A DNA stretch of 64,000 bases from Microbacterium sp. NC79 (GTDB lineage: Bacteria; Actinomycetota; Actinomycetes; Actinomycetales; Microbacteriaceae), in assembly GCF_019061125.1 (NCBI RefSeq), contig NZ_JAHQYI010000001.1, positions 744,001 through 808,000 of the forward strand, given 5' to 3'. Of this stretch, positions 46,579 to 56,700 are shown in pieces. The position numbers and the translations under genes were made by a program. The notes beneath the pieces were generated by a model. It worked only from the letters and a program-made list of their open reading frames with translations. It was not told the DNA's origin and did no database searches. Every line of letters begins with the position of its first letter. Within the stretch, counting starts at the first letter, position 1.

Positions 46579-47507
46579 GTTTCTCGATCGCGCCGATTAT
46601 TGGCGGGACTACCGATGCATGGGGTGAGCTACGGACACACAAACGTCGAGTCATGCTCAGTCTCATCGGTATCACCATCTCCGCCGTTTTTCGTGACGAC
46701 TTGGTGACAGGGCGCACGTTCCGGGAGGGCGATGCCGAGCTTCTCGCGCCACCCATCATGGTCTCGGAATTCCTCTGGACACAACTCGGGTCTCCCACCG
46801 TTGACACGCATCCGGTGGTCGAGTTGGGTGGGGACCTCGCTGGCACTTACCAGCTCGTGGGGGTTCTGAAGGCAGAGTGGGAAGGCTCAAGGGATCCGAT
46901 CGTGCGCATGCTGTGGGACTTCTACCGGGAGCGCGCCGAACTTCCAGAGGGCACAACGCTCACCCGCTATGTCTGGGTCAACGAGGACTCGGTTGATGAG
47001 ATTGGCCCACTTCTCGCCGCCGATCTGCGACAGGGGCTCCCCGCGGACACCACGCTGTCTGCGTATCGCAGCGACTGGATGGCGTATGGGCCGAACCCGG
47101 GCGCCTTCATCGCGCAGCTCGTCGTCGGGGGTGTTGCCGCCATGGTGTTGTTGCTCGCGGCTCTCGGCCTTGTCAATGTGCAACTCGTCGCGATGCGGCA
47201 GCGCGTGCGCGAGATCGGCGTGCGGCGTGCGTTCGGCGCCAGCCAGGCCCGATTGTTTACGACGGTTCTGCTCGAATCCCTGGTCGCAACGACGGTGGCG
47301 GGGGTGCTGGGGGTTGCGATTGTGGTTGCCGCGCTTCGTGCCGGTGTGGTCGGCCTCGTCATGCCCGGCGTGCAAGATCTCCCGCCGGTTCCGTATCTCG
47401 CTGCATTCATCGGGCTCGGCGCGTCCGTGCTGATCGGGGCGCTCGCCGGACTTGTGCCCGCTACGGTCGCCGTGCGCGTCAAAGTGATCGACGCGATTCG
47501 GTTCTAG
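46575..47507 (+). pseudogene. MacB-type ABC permease with internal in-frame deletion
   Basis: The 310-residue reading frame is open but shorter than the usual ~400 residues. Its N-terminus WGELRTHKRRVMLSLIGITIS enters the first membrane helix, then jumps to VFRDDLVTGRTFREGDAEL, which belongs inside the extracytoplasmic domain; the junction is near 46685. The three C-terminal helices and the motif VNVQLVAMRQRVREIGVRRAFGAS are intact. With its ATPase and fusion partner also damaged, the transporter is very likely dead. Confidence 0.7.
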
Positions 47508-48319
47508 CGAGGTTGTGTGCCTGCCAGAAGCCGAGCCGAGCGTGAGCTGCGAGTTTCGAGGGCGCGAAACTCACGATCGCGACGCACGACCATGATGCCG
47601 GTCACCGCGACCACCGGATCTCCGGGTGGAATCGGGTGCACATAGTCCCATGCCTGAGCCAGTAGCTCCGATGCGAGACGGTTGCGTGACGCCGGATTCA
47701 TCACCGATGCTTCGTGGCAGAACTGCCACAGTTTTCGGGAGAGCTGATCAGGCATTCGAGAAACATCGGCAACCAGAGCCCATTCGCTAAGTTGCGGCGG
47801 CAAGACGATGTGGGAGGTCGGAACCTGGGGGGTGCGCACGCGCTCACAGTAGGTTCCCGCGGTGAGATCTCCGAGCCGTTGCGCGCGCGGCGTGAAGATG
47901 CCGACGAGCAGAGCCATGGTTCCGAACGTCATCAGAATCTCGACGACACCCACCAACGCACGCAGAAAAGCGTGCCGGAAGCCGATGGTTCCGCCATCCG
48001 CGCGCACGATGCGGCCGCCCATGATGAGTTTGCCGAGGCTACGGCCATGGGTGAGCGTTTCTACTGCGGTGGGGATGGCGACGGCGATCAGCACGATCGC
48101 CACAATCATCGCGATGCGCCACGTCTGATCATCGAGGACACCATTGTTGGCAAGCCATTGCAGCAGGAGCGCGATAGCAATGCCCTCGGCCACCATGACG
48201 AGCACGTCAATGCCAGCACCGACAGCCCGAGCGACAAACCCGAGCGGCTGCACGTCAAGCGCAACGGCTTCACCGGTGAGGACTTCGTCCTGCATGGTTG
48301 CGGTGCTCACAGTTGGCAT
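47504..48319 (-). CDS. RDD-family membrane protein
   Basis: A 271-residue protein. The RDD domain covers residues about 20-165 with three hydrophobic segments: GFVARAVGAGIDVLVMVAEG carries the Arg-Asp positions, followed by HGRSLGKLIMGGRIVRADG. The C-terminal ~100 residues are soluble and helical, with DQLSRKLWQFCHEASVMNPA. Its function is unknown. It is divergent from SpoIIM. ATG 48319 has a TACTGT hexamer 4 nt upstream; ATG 48295 is an alternative start. Confidence 0.87.
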   Translation of the reverse strand: MPTVSTATMQDEVLTGEAVALDVQPLGFVARAVGAGIDVLVMVAEGIAIALLLQWLANNGVLDDQTWRIAMIVAIVLIAVAIPTAVETLTHGRSLGKLIMGGRIVRADGGTIGFRHAFLRALVGVVEILMTFGTMALLVGIFTPRAQRLGDLTAGTYCERVRTPQVPTSHIVLPPQLSEWALVADVSRMPDQLSRKLWQFCHEASVMNPASRNRLASELLAQAWDYVHPIPPGDPVVAVTGIMVVRRDREFRALETRSSRSARLLAGTQPR

Positions 48320-48322
48320 GAG

Positions 48323-48329
48323 TACAGTA
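48323..48329. promoter_or_regulatory. Overlapping divergent -10 candidates for RDD and SpoIIM genes
   Basis: TACAGT on the plus strand ends 7 nt before ATG 48336, and its near complement TACTGT on the minus strand ends 4 nt before ATG 48319. The two would be mutually exclusive promoters. Confidence 0.35.
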
Positions 48330-48335
48330 AATCAA

Positions 48336-49328
48336 ATGGATCTGGATGCGTTGCGTGCGGCTCGAGCGGGGGAGTGGAACCGCCTTGAGGAGTTGGCGCG
48401 CACGAAGCGGCTGAGCGGCGCGGAAGTGGACGAGCTCGTTTCGCGCTATCGGGCCGCATCCGCTGACCTCGCTGATGCGAAGACCAGCGCGGGGCGCACC
48501 CTGCTGAGCGACTACCTGTCCACGCTGTTGAACAACACCCGCGCTCGCCTAACCGGCGCTCCGGACAATGTGATGCGCCAGATTCCCAGATTCTTCACGC
48601 TGCAACTGCCCGCGGCGCTTTATCGCTTGCGGTGGACCACGCTCGCGGTCGCGTGTGCCTTTATTGCCATTGCGGCGCTCGTCGCCTTTTGGATCTCTTC
48701 TGATCCTGCGCTGATCGCCGCGATGGGCGACCACGATGCCCTGAAGGCGTACGCGGAGAACGACTTCACCGAGTATTACAACCCGGCAGCCTCGTTCGCC
48801 GGCATGGTGTGGACAAATAACGCCTGGATTTCCGCGCAGGTTATCGCTCTCGGTATCACGGGCATTTATCCCGTCGCCGCGCTCATGCAAAACGCCGTCG
48901 GGCTTGGCCAATCGGCTGCCGTGTTGATGGAGTTTGATAGGGGCGACGTATTTCTGCTGCACATCCTGCCGCACGGGCTCCTGGAGCTCACCTGCATTTT
49001 CGTGGCTGTTGCTGCCGGGCTGCATATCTTCTGGGCATGGGTGGTTCCGGGGCCCATGACTCGGCTGGAATCGTTAGCGAAGGCCGGGCGTTCCCTCGCA
49101 ACGGTTGTCGTCGGTCTTATCCTCGGCTTGGCACTCTCGGGCCTTGTCGAAGGTTTCGTCACTGGTCAACAATCCTGGCCATGGCCAGTGAAGATCGGTA
49201 TCGGCGCCGTGGCACTCGGGGTCTTCCTTTTCTACATGCTGTGGTTCGGGCGCCGTGCCACACTCGCGGGTGAAGACGGCGATCTCACCGAGCATGAACG
49301 CGGTAGCACACAACTGGTTGTGGGGTAA
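48336..49328 (+). CDS. Stage II sporulation protein M (SpoIIM/DUF95) family membrane protein
   Basis: A 330-residue protein. The cytosolic N-terminal ~100 residues start MDLDALRAARAGEWNRLEEL. Five or so membrane helices follow, with the family motif FTEYYNPAASFAGMVWTNNAWISAQVIALG. In non-sporulating actinobacteria the protein usually neighbours RDD, DUF58 and MoxR genes; its role is unknown. I chose ATG 48336 rather than ATG 48318, which overlaps the RDD start. Confidence 0.88.
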   Translation: MDLDALRAARAGEWNRLEELARTKRLSGAEVDELVSRYRAASADLADAKTSAGRTLLSDYLSTLLNNTRARLTGAPDNVMRQIPRFFTLQLPAALYRLRWTTLAVACAFIAIAALVAFWISSDPALIAAMGDHDALKAYAENDFTEYYNPAASFAGMVWTNNAWISAQVIALGITGIYPVAALMQNAVGLGQSAAVLMEFDRGDVFLLHILPHGLLELTCIFVAVAAGLHIFWAWVVPGPMTRLESLAKAGRSLATVVVGLILGLALSGLVEGFVTGQQSWPWPVKIGIGAVALGVFLFYMLWFGRRATLAGEDGDLTEHERGSTQLVVG

Positions 49329-49406
49329 TTCAGCGGGCCGTGAATAATCCGCTAAAGTCGAAATTGCGACAAGCATCCCCCCGTGCGATTCGACACATTG
49401 TGAGCC

Positions 49407-51965
49407 ATGGCATCCACAACACATCCTGATCTCGGGATCGCGACCCGATCAGTTCAGCGGACATCTTTTGGTGTCGACAGCGGCCTCGATAGCGACGTCC
49501 CCTTGTCATTTGGGCGATCGCAAGAGGTCGAAGAAATCGTCGCGTTGCTCTGCGGCGGCAACGACGTTGTCGTTGAGGCGGAAGACGGGTTGGGGCGCAC
49601 AAACCTCGCAGTATCCGTCGAGTACGCTCTGGCCGCCCAGAACTGGCGCGTGACGGATGCCACGGGCTGGCCCCTCGTGAGCAACGAGCGTAGACCCGTG
49701 CTGGTCACGATCGATCTCGAGCGCGCAGATACATCACAAGCCGCAATCCTCGATGCGGCTCCGGCTAACCCTGCCGTCCGGTTTTTGATGACGCGTCAGC
49801 CCTCGCACCCGTTCGAAGAAGGGACGCCGTTCGAGCACGTGGCGCGGGTGCGCCGCTCTCACGTCGTGCGCCTCATGCCATTGACCCAGCCCGATGTTGA
49901 CGCGCTGATTGATGAGCAGTGCTCACGCACAAGGATGAGAACGGAACCAGGGCGCATCGAGCGACTCTGGGTGTACGCGAATAGTGGTGGGTATCCAGAG
50001 CTCGCAACAGCCATCCTGCATGACTGCGATGACGCTCCTGAGGAGGCGGGAAGCCTTTCCCGCTTCTCGCGGCCTTCGATCGTCGCCGCGTCGAAGATCA
50101 TCGGTGGCCTTCCCACGTCGTTGCAAGAATTGGCAGGCGCGCTGTTACCCCTCGTCGGTGTGAAGATAGCGCGCATCGCTCAGGCTTTTGATCGAGTAGA
50201 ACTCGCGCTGCTGGTGCAGGCGCACATTGTGTCTGACGCCGGCGGATCCTTGATGATTCCTGCGCCCATTCAGTCGGCTCTGAGGTTGCGTAACGGAACC
50301 GATGACCGCCGCGCGCAAACTCGCGATGTTCTCGCCGATATTTGTGCCGCACATGTTGTTGAGGCGCCGTGCTCGGAGGCGGAGATCTTTGCTGCCTGCG
50401 CGGCCCTTGGCACTGATAAGAAACTGCGCTCACTTGTTCCGCTCGACTCTCAGCGTGCCATTTTGGCGACGGCCATGATGCTGGCTCGTAACCGTGGCGA
50501 CTATGTGCAGGCCGCCGCGATTGCCCGCCGCATCATGACGGTCTTTCCTGGGTCGTACCCAGTCACGGTGAAAGCTGTTGCGCGAAGCGCGGCCGATCCG
50601 TTCGAGGCGCTTGCTAATCGTCTCGCGAGTAGGCGCGACCCTCAGCCTCCTGTTCCGTGGTGGCCATGGGCATTGAGCCTGCAGCTTCCCTATTTCCACG
50701 TCACTGACGGTGCCATCGAGCTCATTGACCTTGTCGCGACGCTGGTGCCAGCGGAGCAGAAGCACCGTTTCGACGCACTGTCGGAAGTGCTGGTGGCCGC
50801 CAACAGCCTCGACCAGGGCCTTGGCGAACAAGCGCGGGCACAGGCTCAGAAAGTGTTGCAACGTTCTGACGCGGATGCGGCCGTGCGCGTACGCGCCCTG
50901 CTCATCATCGGCGCCGTGTGTGCGACCCGCTTGGACCACGCCGGCTTGCGTGACGTTGAAGCGACGCTATTCAAAATGGTAGGTGAGGCTCGCCGAGGAG
51001 CAGATATCGATAGCGACCTCGATGCGCGCGCCACGATTGAGGGCATATTTGGGCTGTCGGTGTGCTTTGCCGCAGCGGGCCTGCGCAGCGATCAACGGGT
51101 TGTTCGCGCTATCGAAACGTTGGTCGTCGACACCCTCCAGCGCGGCGAGACGACGTCGTTCGGGCCGCTCGTGATGGCGTATCTTCTGGACCGTGCGGTT
51201 GCCAACGATACGGAAAGCGTCGTCAGCTCGGTGCGGGTTCTCAAAAAAGCCAAGAGCACCGTGCTGCTTGATTGGCTCGCGTCCGTCAGCGACGGTGAGC
51301 GCGCTACCGCGACGCCTGAGCATCTCACCGGGTCTCGCTTTGTTCGTTACGCGATCCAGATTGTGAACCTGTCGCTCAACTCCTTTGCCCATGGAGTCGA
51401 CGCTTTCGCTGTCGCCGTTGACGAGGTTCCGGGAGCCGAGACCGCTTACCGTGCCCTCGCACGGCAATTCGCGGCCGTGTCATCTGGCGGCCCGGAAAAT
51501 GCCGCCACCGGAGAGCTTCCCGTGGCTGCCGATGATCTTGAGGTGGGGTCGTTGCCATGGGCCCTAGCGGTGACGTTGGACGGGATCGTTACCCACGACA
51601 TGCAACGAGTCGTGGCTGGCACCGAAATCTTGCTGGAGCTTGGTGGTGCGGAACATGTCGAACGAGTGCTGCAGTGCACCGAGCAGTACGACACCACGAT
51701 CGAAACAGGGGAGCAGTTGCGCGCGTTGCAGGTGCAAGCGTCGACGTGGCAAGCCGAAGAATGCGGAGATGTCGTCCTGACGAGGCGTGAGCGTCAGGTG
51801 GCCATTCTTGCGGCACAGGGCGTGAGTAACCGTGAGATCGCCCGACAACTGTTCCTTTCTGTGCGCACCGTGGAGTCGCACATGTACCGTGCGATGCGCA
51901 AGCTCGCCGTGACGCGTGAGGGCCTCAATCTCGCGAGACTCCTGCGCATGCCGGAAGGCGCGTAG
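49407..51965 (+). CDS. Large LuxR-family (LAL/MalT-like) transcriptional regulator with degenerate P-loop
   Basis: An 852-residue regulator. The N-terminal AAA-like domain starts at about residue 30, but its Walker A is EAEDGLGRT (57-65), with Ala for the first Gly and Arg64 for the usual Lys. A long helical repeat region covers about 250-770. The C-terminal LuxR HTH reads LTRRERQVAILAAQGVSNRE then IARQLFLSVRTVESHM. It precedes a convergent oxidoreductase gene by 12 bp and starts the accessory block, so it may control the surface-protein genes. No target site can be named. Confidence 0.87.
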   Translation: MASTTHPDLGIATRSVQRTSFGVDSGLDSDVPLSFGRSQEVEEIVALLCGGNDVVVEAEDGLGRTNLAVSVEYALAAQNWRVTDATGWPLVSNERRPVLVTIDLERADTSQAAILDAAPANPAVRFLMTRQPSHPFEEGTPFEHVARVRRSHVVRLMPLTQPDVDALIDEQCSRTRMRTEPGRIERLWVYANSGGYPELATAILHDCDDAPEEAGSLSRFSRPSIVAASKIIGGLPTSLQELAGALLPLVGVKIARIAQAFDRVELALLVQAHIVSDAGGSLMIPAPIQSALRLRNGTDDRRAQTRDVLADICAAHVVEAPCSEAEIFAACAALGTDKKLRSLVPLDSQRAILATAMMLARNRGDYVQAAAIARRIMTVFPGSYPVTVKAVARSAADPFEALANRLASRRDPQPPVPWWPWALSLQLPYFHVTDGAIELIDLVATLVPAEQKHRFDALSEVLVAANSLDQGLGEQARAQAQKVLQRSDADAAVRVRALLIIGAVCATRLDHAGLRDVEATLFKMVGEARRGADIDSDLDARATIEGIFGLSVCFAAAGLRSDQRVVRAIETLVVDTLQRGETTSFGPLVMAYLLDRAVANDTESVVSSVRVLKKAKSTVLLDWLASVSDGERATATPEHLTGSRFVRYAIQIVNLSLNSFAHGVDAFAVAVDEVPGAETAYRALARQFAAVSSGGPENAATGELPVAADDLEVGSLPWALAVTLDGIVTHDMQRVVAGTEILLELGGAEHVERVLQCTEQYDTTIETGEQLRALQVQASTWQAEECGDVVLTRRERQVAILAAQGVSNREIARQLFLSVRTVESHMYRAMRKLAVTREGLNLARLLRMPEGA

Positions 51966-51977
51966 TACAGCCCGAAA

Positions 51978-53435
51978 TCAGGAACCGCTCACGCTGAGAT
52001 TGGGAGCAGGGAGCCCGTACTCATTGCGCAGGGCGTGTTGTGCGGCGTACCAGCCAGGCAGACCATGTACGCCGGGTCCTGGAGGCGTGGCGGATGAAGC
52101 CACGTAGATGCCGGGGGTGGGTGTTTGCCACGGCTTCGGACTCAGGACCGGTCGAGCGATGAGCTGACGCAGATCCACGGCGCCCGCATTGATATCGCCG
52201 CCGATGTAGTTCGCGTTGTATTGCCCCATCTCCTGCGCGGTTGTGACGTGGCTGGCAATGACGCGGTCGCGAAAGCCCGGGGCGAAACGTTCGATCTGTT
52301 GCGTGATGTCGTTGGTGACGTCGCGCGTTGACCCGTGCGGAACGTGAGCATACGTCCACACGGCGTTTGTGCCTGCGGGATTCCGTGCCGCATCAAACAC
52401 GGTTGGTTGCGCGAGGAGCACGTATGGGCGTGCCGCATGGCGGCCTCGTTGTACAGCGTTCTCGGCGTCAGCGATGTCGGCACGCGATCCGGCGACGTGG
52501 ACCGTCGGCGTTTGCGCGACGCGCGCATCGCGCCACGGAATGGGGCCGTCCAACACGAAATCAACCTTCGCGGCAGCGGCGCCATATCGGAAGGCGTTGA
52601 GTTTGCGGCGGTAGGAATCGGGGAGAGCGGAACCAGCAATGCGTGCGAGTGCGCGCGGTGACGTGGCAAAGATGGTGCTGCCGAAGCCCGCCAACTCGCT
52701 CATGCTGGTGATCTCGCGGCCCGTCTCAATGGTTCCGCCGTGCGCCTTCAAATCTGCCGCCATCGCCGCAGTGATGGCTTGTGATCCGCCCAGAGGTACC
52801 GGCCAACCCTGCGCGTGGCCGTAAAGCGAGAGCATGACGCCGATCGCTGCCGCCGAGAGGCTGGGGGAGTGGCCGATGCTGTGTGCCGCGACCCCAGCGA
52901 GCAGGGCCGGTGCTGCGTCCTCGCGGAAGCGGATGCGCCCCGCCAAGATTCCGAGTTCGGCAACCCGGAGCCCCACCAATACGCCGGCTGGTGTCGGGAA
53001 GCGCAGCATGGATCCGCCGAGCGCAAAGTTGGTTGCACCGTCGAGGTGGGTGAGGAGGGGCTGGAGTAAGCGACGGTAAGCCGGGCCATCTGGTCCGAGT
53101 TCGGACACCATGGCGTTGATATCTCGGTGAGCAAGGACCGCTTGACGGCCATCGAGCGGGTGCGCGTACGACACCTCAGGAACGTGAAAATCGACGCGCT
53201 TTTCCAGTTCGAACTGTTGGAAGAATGGCGACGCGAACGCCATAGGATGGATGGCGGAACAGATGTCGTGCACAACGTTCGGTAGCGTCGTTGACTGCGT
53301 CCTGGTTCCGCCGCCAATCGTGTCGGCGGCTTCGAAAACGGTGACATCTACTCCGGCCCGTGCCAGCGTGATTGCGGCGGCGAGGCCATTTGGCCCTGAT
53401 CCGATGACGGCGGCGGGCTTGGTTCCACGTCGCAT
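51978..53435 (-). CDS. NAD(P)/FAD-dependent oxidoreductase, phytoene-dehydrogenase-like (CrtI-like)
   Basis: A 485-residue flavoprotein. The dinucleotide motif is AAVIGSGPNGLAAAITLARAG at the N-terminus, followed by EAADTIGGGTRT; the C-terminal FAD motif is GIYVASSATPPGPGVHGLPG. It belongs to the broad phytoene desaturase-like group. No phytoene synthase or other carotenoid gene is nearby, so a role in carotenoids is not supported. It is convergent with the LuxR gene and divergent from the giant surface-protein gene. Confidence 0.87.
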   Translation of the reverse strand: MRRGTKPAAVIGSGPNGLAAAITLARAGVDVTVFEAADTIGGGTRTQSTTLPNVVHDICSAIHPMAFASPFFQQFELEKRVDFHVPEVSYAHPLDGRQAVLAHRDINAMVSELGPDGPAYRRLLQPLLTHLDGATNFALGGSMLRFPTPAGVLVGLRVAELGILAGRIRFREDAAPALLAGVAAHSIGHSPSLSAAAIGVMLSLYGHAQGWPVPLGGSQAITAAMAADLKAHGGTIETGREITSMSELAGFGSTIFATSPRALARIAGSALPDSYRRKLNAFRYGAAAAKVDFVLDGPIPWRDARVAQTPTVHVAGSRADIADAENAVQRGRHAARPYVLLAQPTVFDAARNPAGTNAVWTYAHVPHGSTRDVTNDITQQIERFAPGFRDRVIASHVTTAQEMGQYNANYIGGDINAGAVDLRQLIARPVLSPKPWQTPTPGIYVASSATPPGPGVHGLPGWYAAQHALRNEYGLPAPNLSVSGS

Positions 53436-53553
53436 ACGTGCGGTTCTCCTTACGTGCGCAGGGGAGCGCTCCAGCTATATCGTTGCGGGTTCAGCGTGGC
53501 GAAGCGGCCGACTCAGTAGTCGCTGCCGCCATTGCAGTATCTCCCACTCATAG

Positions 53554-53583
53554 TGCGGTACTGCACCGCAGCGTTTGCGGTGC
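53554..53583. other. Intergenic dyads upstream of the giant surface-protein gene
   Basis: The 282-bp region 53436-53717 holds no gene that I can support. GCACCGCA pairs with TGCGGTGC around GCGTT (53563-53583), and an upstream TGCGGT at 53554-53559 can compete for the same ACCGCA. A second hairpin (CCAGG...CCTGG) lies at 53661-53684, shortly before the ribosome binding site AAAGGAG. These may be leader structures; a clear promoter is not visible. Confidence 0.3.
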
Positions 53584-53717
53584 GGCCAGGCTCCTGCCTG
53601 AACGGTGTTCATTGTTACGTTGCGAGCAGGCATGTCCGGATCATGCCGTTTTCGTTGTTCCAGGAGCCCATCGACGGGCCTGGGCGGCGAAGAAAATCCT
53701 GGTAAAAGGAGAAATCA

Positions 53718-56700
53718 GTGCACCAACCACAAAAGCGGCGCAGACGGTGGGGGAAGGTGACGACGCCTCTTTTGGCGACTCTCGTCACCGGCGCCGTCAT
53801 TGCAGTACCCATGACCAATGCAGTAGCGGCGCCGGCAACCGATGCGAACAACCTCTCAGCGGCACAGGCGCAGGTGATTCGATCCACCATTTTTGAGCCT
53901 GACCTGCTGGCGTTGGGCTACAGCTACTCCGGTCTGCCGCACAATTCGGGGCAAGACGTTGGAAACATCGATCTTGGCATTCTGAGCGAACAGACTATTG
54001 AGCTCGGCGGACTTCCGATTCCGCTGATCGGTGACGAGAACACCGCGGGGCTGATTGACCTGGGCTCTCTCGGATTACTGCCCAGCTACAGTCATGCGCA
54101 GACCGGCACGCTATCCAAGGCTGCAGCAGGTGCTGTCAATAGTGATGGCTCAATTGCGATCACTGGTGCTGAAGGTATCGGCACCGATCCCGCGCGAGTT
54201 GATCTGACTCTGCTCTTCGATCAGCTTGGCATTGACGGTCTCACGGACCAAATTCTTTCGGATGCTGAACTTCGCATTGGCGTCTTGGCGTCCGCCGTAC
54301 AGGAGAACGCAGGGACAGTTACAAGCGACTACAAGATTGCGGGCGCCGAGATTGACCTGCAAAGCCCCGCAGTCGACGCACTCGTTGATGGTCTCGGAGC
54401 TACGGTTCAAACTGCCGCAAACGGTCTCAACGCGATCACCGGTCCCACGGGGGCGCTGACTGAGCTGGTTGGTGAAGTCAGCCGGCTCGTTCGAGGGCTC
54501 ACCCTCGGCGCGGTAGACATTGAGCCGACGGTAGCGATTGTCGGCCTCGAAACGGTTGGCCAAACGGTCGTCACGAATCTCCTGAGTCAGCCGCTCACGA
54601 ACACGGATGGCACTGTCACAATCGATTTGTCGACGGGGGTCATCAGGGTCGACGTCGCGAAGATTGTTTCAGGAGTGAACGGTCTGAACGGTCTCGCCGC
54701 AAACACCGATGTCATTGGTTCTGCTTTCCTCGATGCGGTGTTGTTGGGCGTGACCGAAGCAATTTCGGGGCTAACGAACAAGGTAGTCAGCACCACTATC
54801 AGCGTGATCAACACTCTGGGCGTCAACATTAAGCTGGACGTCAGCGCGCTGGCTAACGCCATTAGTGGTACCGTGCAGATTACGGGGACCATCGGACAGT
54901 TCACTGGTACAACGGCGCCGCTGCCGACAGTCGACGTTAACCTCGCCCTCCTGGGAATCCCGTTGGCTCCTAACGTGCTGAGCGCGTTGCTCAGTGGCAT
55001 TACGGGCTTCATTTCGGCGACAACGGGTCCGGCGATTCTGGGTGTACTGGGAACAATCTCGACAGCCCTGACTCCTGCGGTCGAAACGTTGATCGTGCCC
55101 GTGGTGGATACTCTGAGCCCGCTATTGCAAGCGGTCTCTGCCCTCGTGCAGTTGCGAGTAAACGACCAGCCCACTGAAGCACCAACAAACGGTGTTGCAG
55201 ATCTTGCGGGAGACGCCCACACCGTGCGCGCGCTGAGCTTGACATTGCTTCCAGGCATCGTCACACAAGACGGAATTCTGAGCGTCTCGCTGGCGAACTC
55301 TACCGTTCGTGCACTCGACGAGGAGCCAGAAAGCAACCTGAATGCTTCGGCTTCGGCTGCAGCATCGGCTCAGGCGGACAGCCAAGCGAATGCTGCGGCA
55401 GAAGCCGCGGCAGTAGCGGCAGCTATGGCCGACAACACCACTGCCGCTGACGCGGCAGCGACGTCCAATGCCAATGCAGCGGCCGCATCCGCGGCAACAG
55501 CAGATGCAACGTCTGCGGCCTCGGCGGATGCGACCGCGGATGCTACGGCAAACGCTGCCGCGACCGCATCGGCCCAGGTTGCCGCTGATGCCACGGCGGT
55601 CAGTAGCTCGGCAGCTAACGCTTCGGCGGCGGCGGACGCTGACGCCGCATCGGCAGCGTCGATTGCGGCAAATGCTGATTCCTCGAACAATGCGTCGGTC
55701 GATGCAGCTGCGGATTCGGACGCGAACGCGAATGCTTCGGCTTCGGCGGCAGCTTCGGCGCAGGCTGACAGCGAGGCGAACGCGGCGGTTGAAGGAGCGG
55801 CTATTGCGGCGGCTTTGGCTGACGCAACTTCGACGGCGTCGGCTGCCGCGACCGCGAACGCGAATGCGGCCGCGGAGGCTGCTGCTTCCGTGGATGCATC
55901 GTCAACGGCTTCGGCTGATGCGACGACGGTAGCGAATGCTGAGGCTTCGGCTGCTGCGGTTGCTGCTTCGAACGCGGATGCTTCTTCGACGGCGAATGCA
56001 GCTGCTTCGGCAGATGGTTCGGCTGACTCGTCGGGTGCGATTGCGGCTCAGGCGGCGTCGACGGCTGACTCGTCGAACGATGCGTCGGCACAGGCAGCGT
56101 CGAACGCGAATGCGTCTGCGTCTGCGTCTGCGTCCGCGCAGGCTGACAGTGAGGCTAACGCTGCAGTGCAGGGAGCGGCGATCGCTGCGGCGCTTGCTGA
56201 TGCGACGGCTCAAGCTTCGGCCGCTGCGACGGCGAATGCCGATGCGGCTGCGGAGTCTGCTGCGTTCGCGACTGCGTCGGCGGATGCATCGGTTGACGCG
56301 ACGAGCGCGGCGAATGCTGAGGCTGCTGTCGCTGCTCAGGCTTCTGCGAATGCTGATGCGTCGAGCACGACTGCGGCTGACGCGTCGGCTTCTGGTTCGG
56401 CTGACTCGTCGGGTGCGATTGCGGCTGAGGCGGCGTCGACGGCTGACTCGTCGAACGATGCGTCGGCACAGGCAGCGTCGAACGCGAATGCGTCGGCGTC
56501 TGCGTCCGCATCGGCGCAGGCTGACAGTGAGGCGAACGCTGCGGCGACTGCTGCTGCTGTTGCTGCTGCGAATGCTGATGCGAGCACGACCGCTTCGGCT
56601 GCGTCTACGGCTGATGCGACGTCTGCTGCTTCGGCTGCGGCGAATGCTGACGCTTCGACGGCGGCTTCGGCTGATGTGACGGTTGACGCGAATGCGGCGG

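Noticed and set aside
48336..49328. SpoIIM as a sign of sporulation
   Set aside because: The family is widespread in non-sporulating actinobacteria and no other sporulation gene is seen.
51978..53435. Carotenoid biosynthesis cluster
   Set aside because: Only one phytoene-dehydrogenase-like gene is present; no phytoene synthase, lycopene cyclase or GGPP synthase is nearby.
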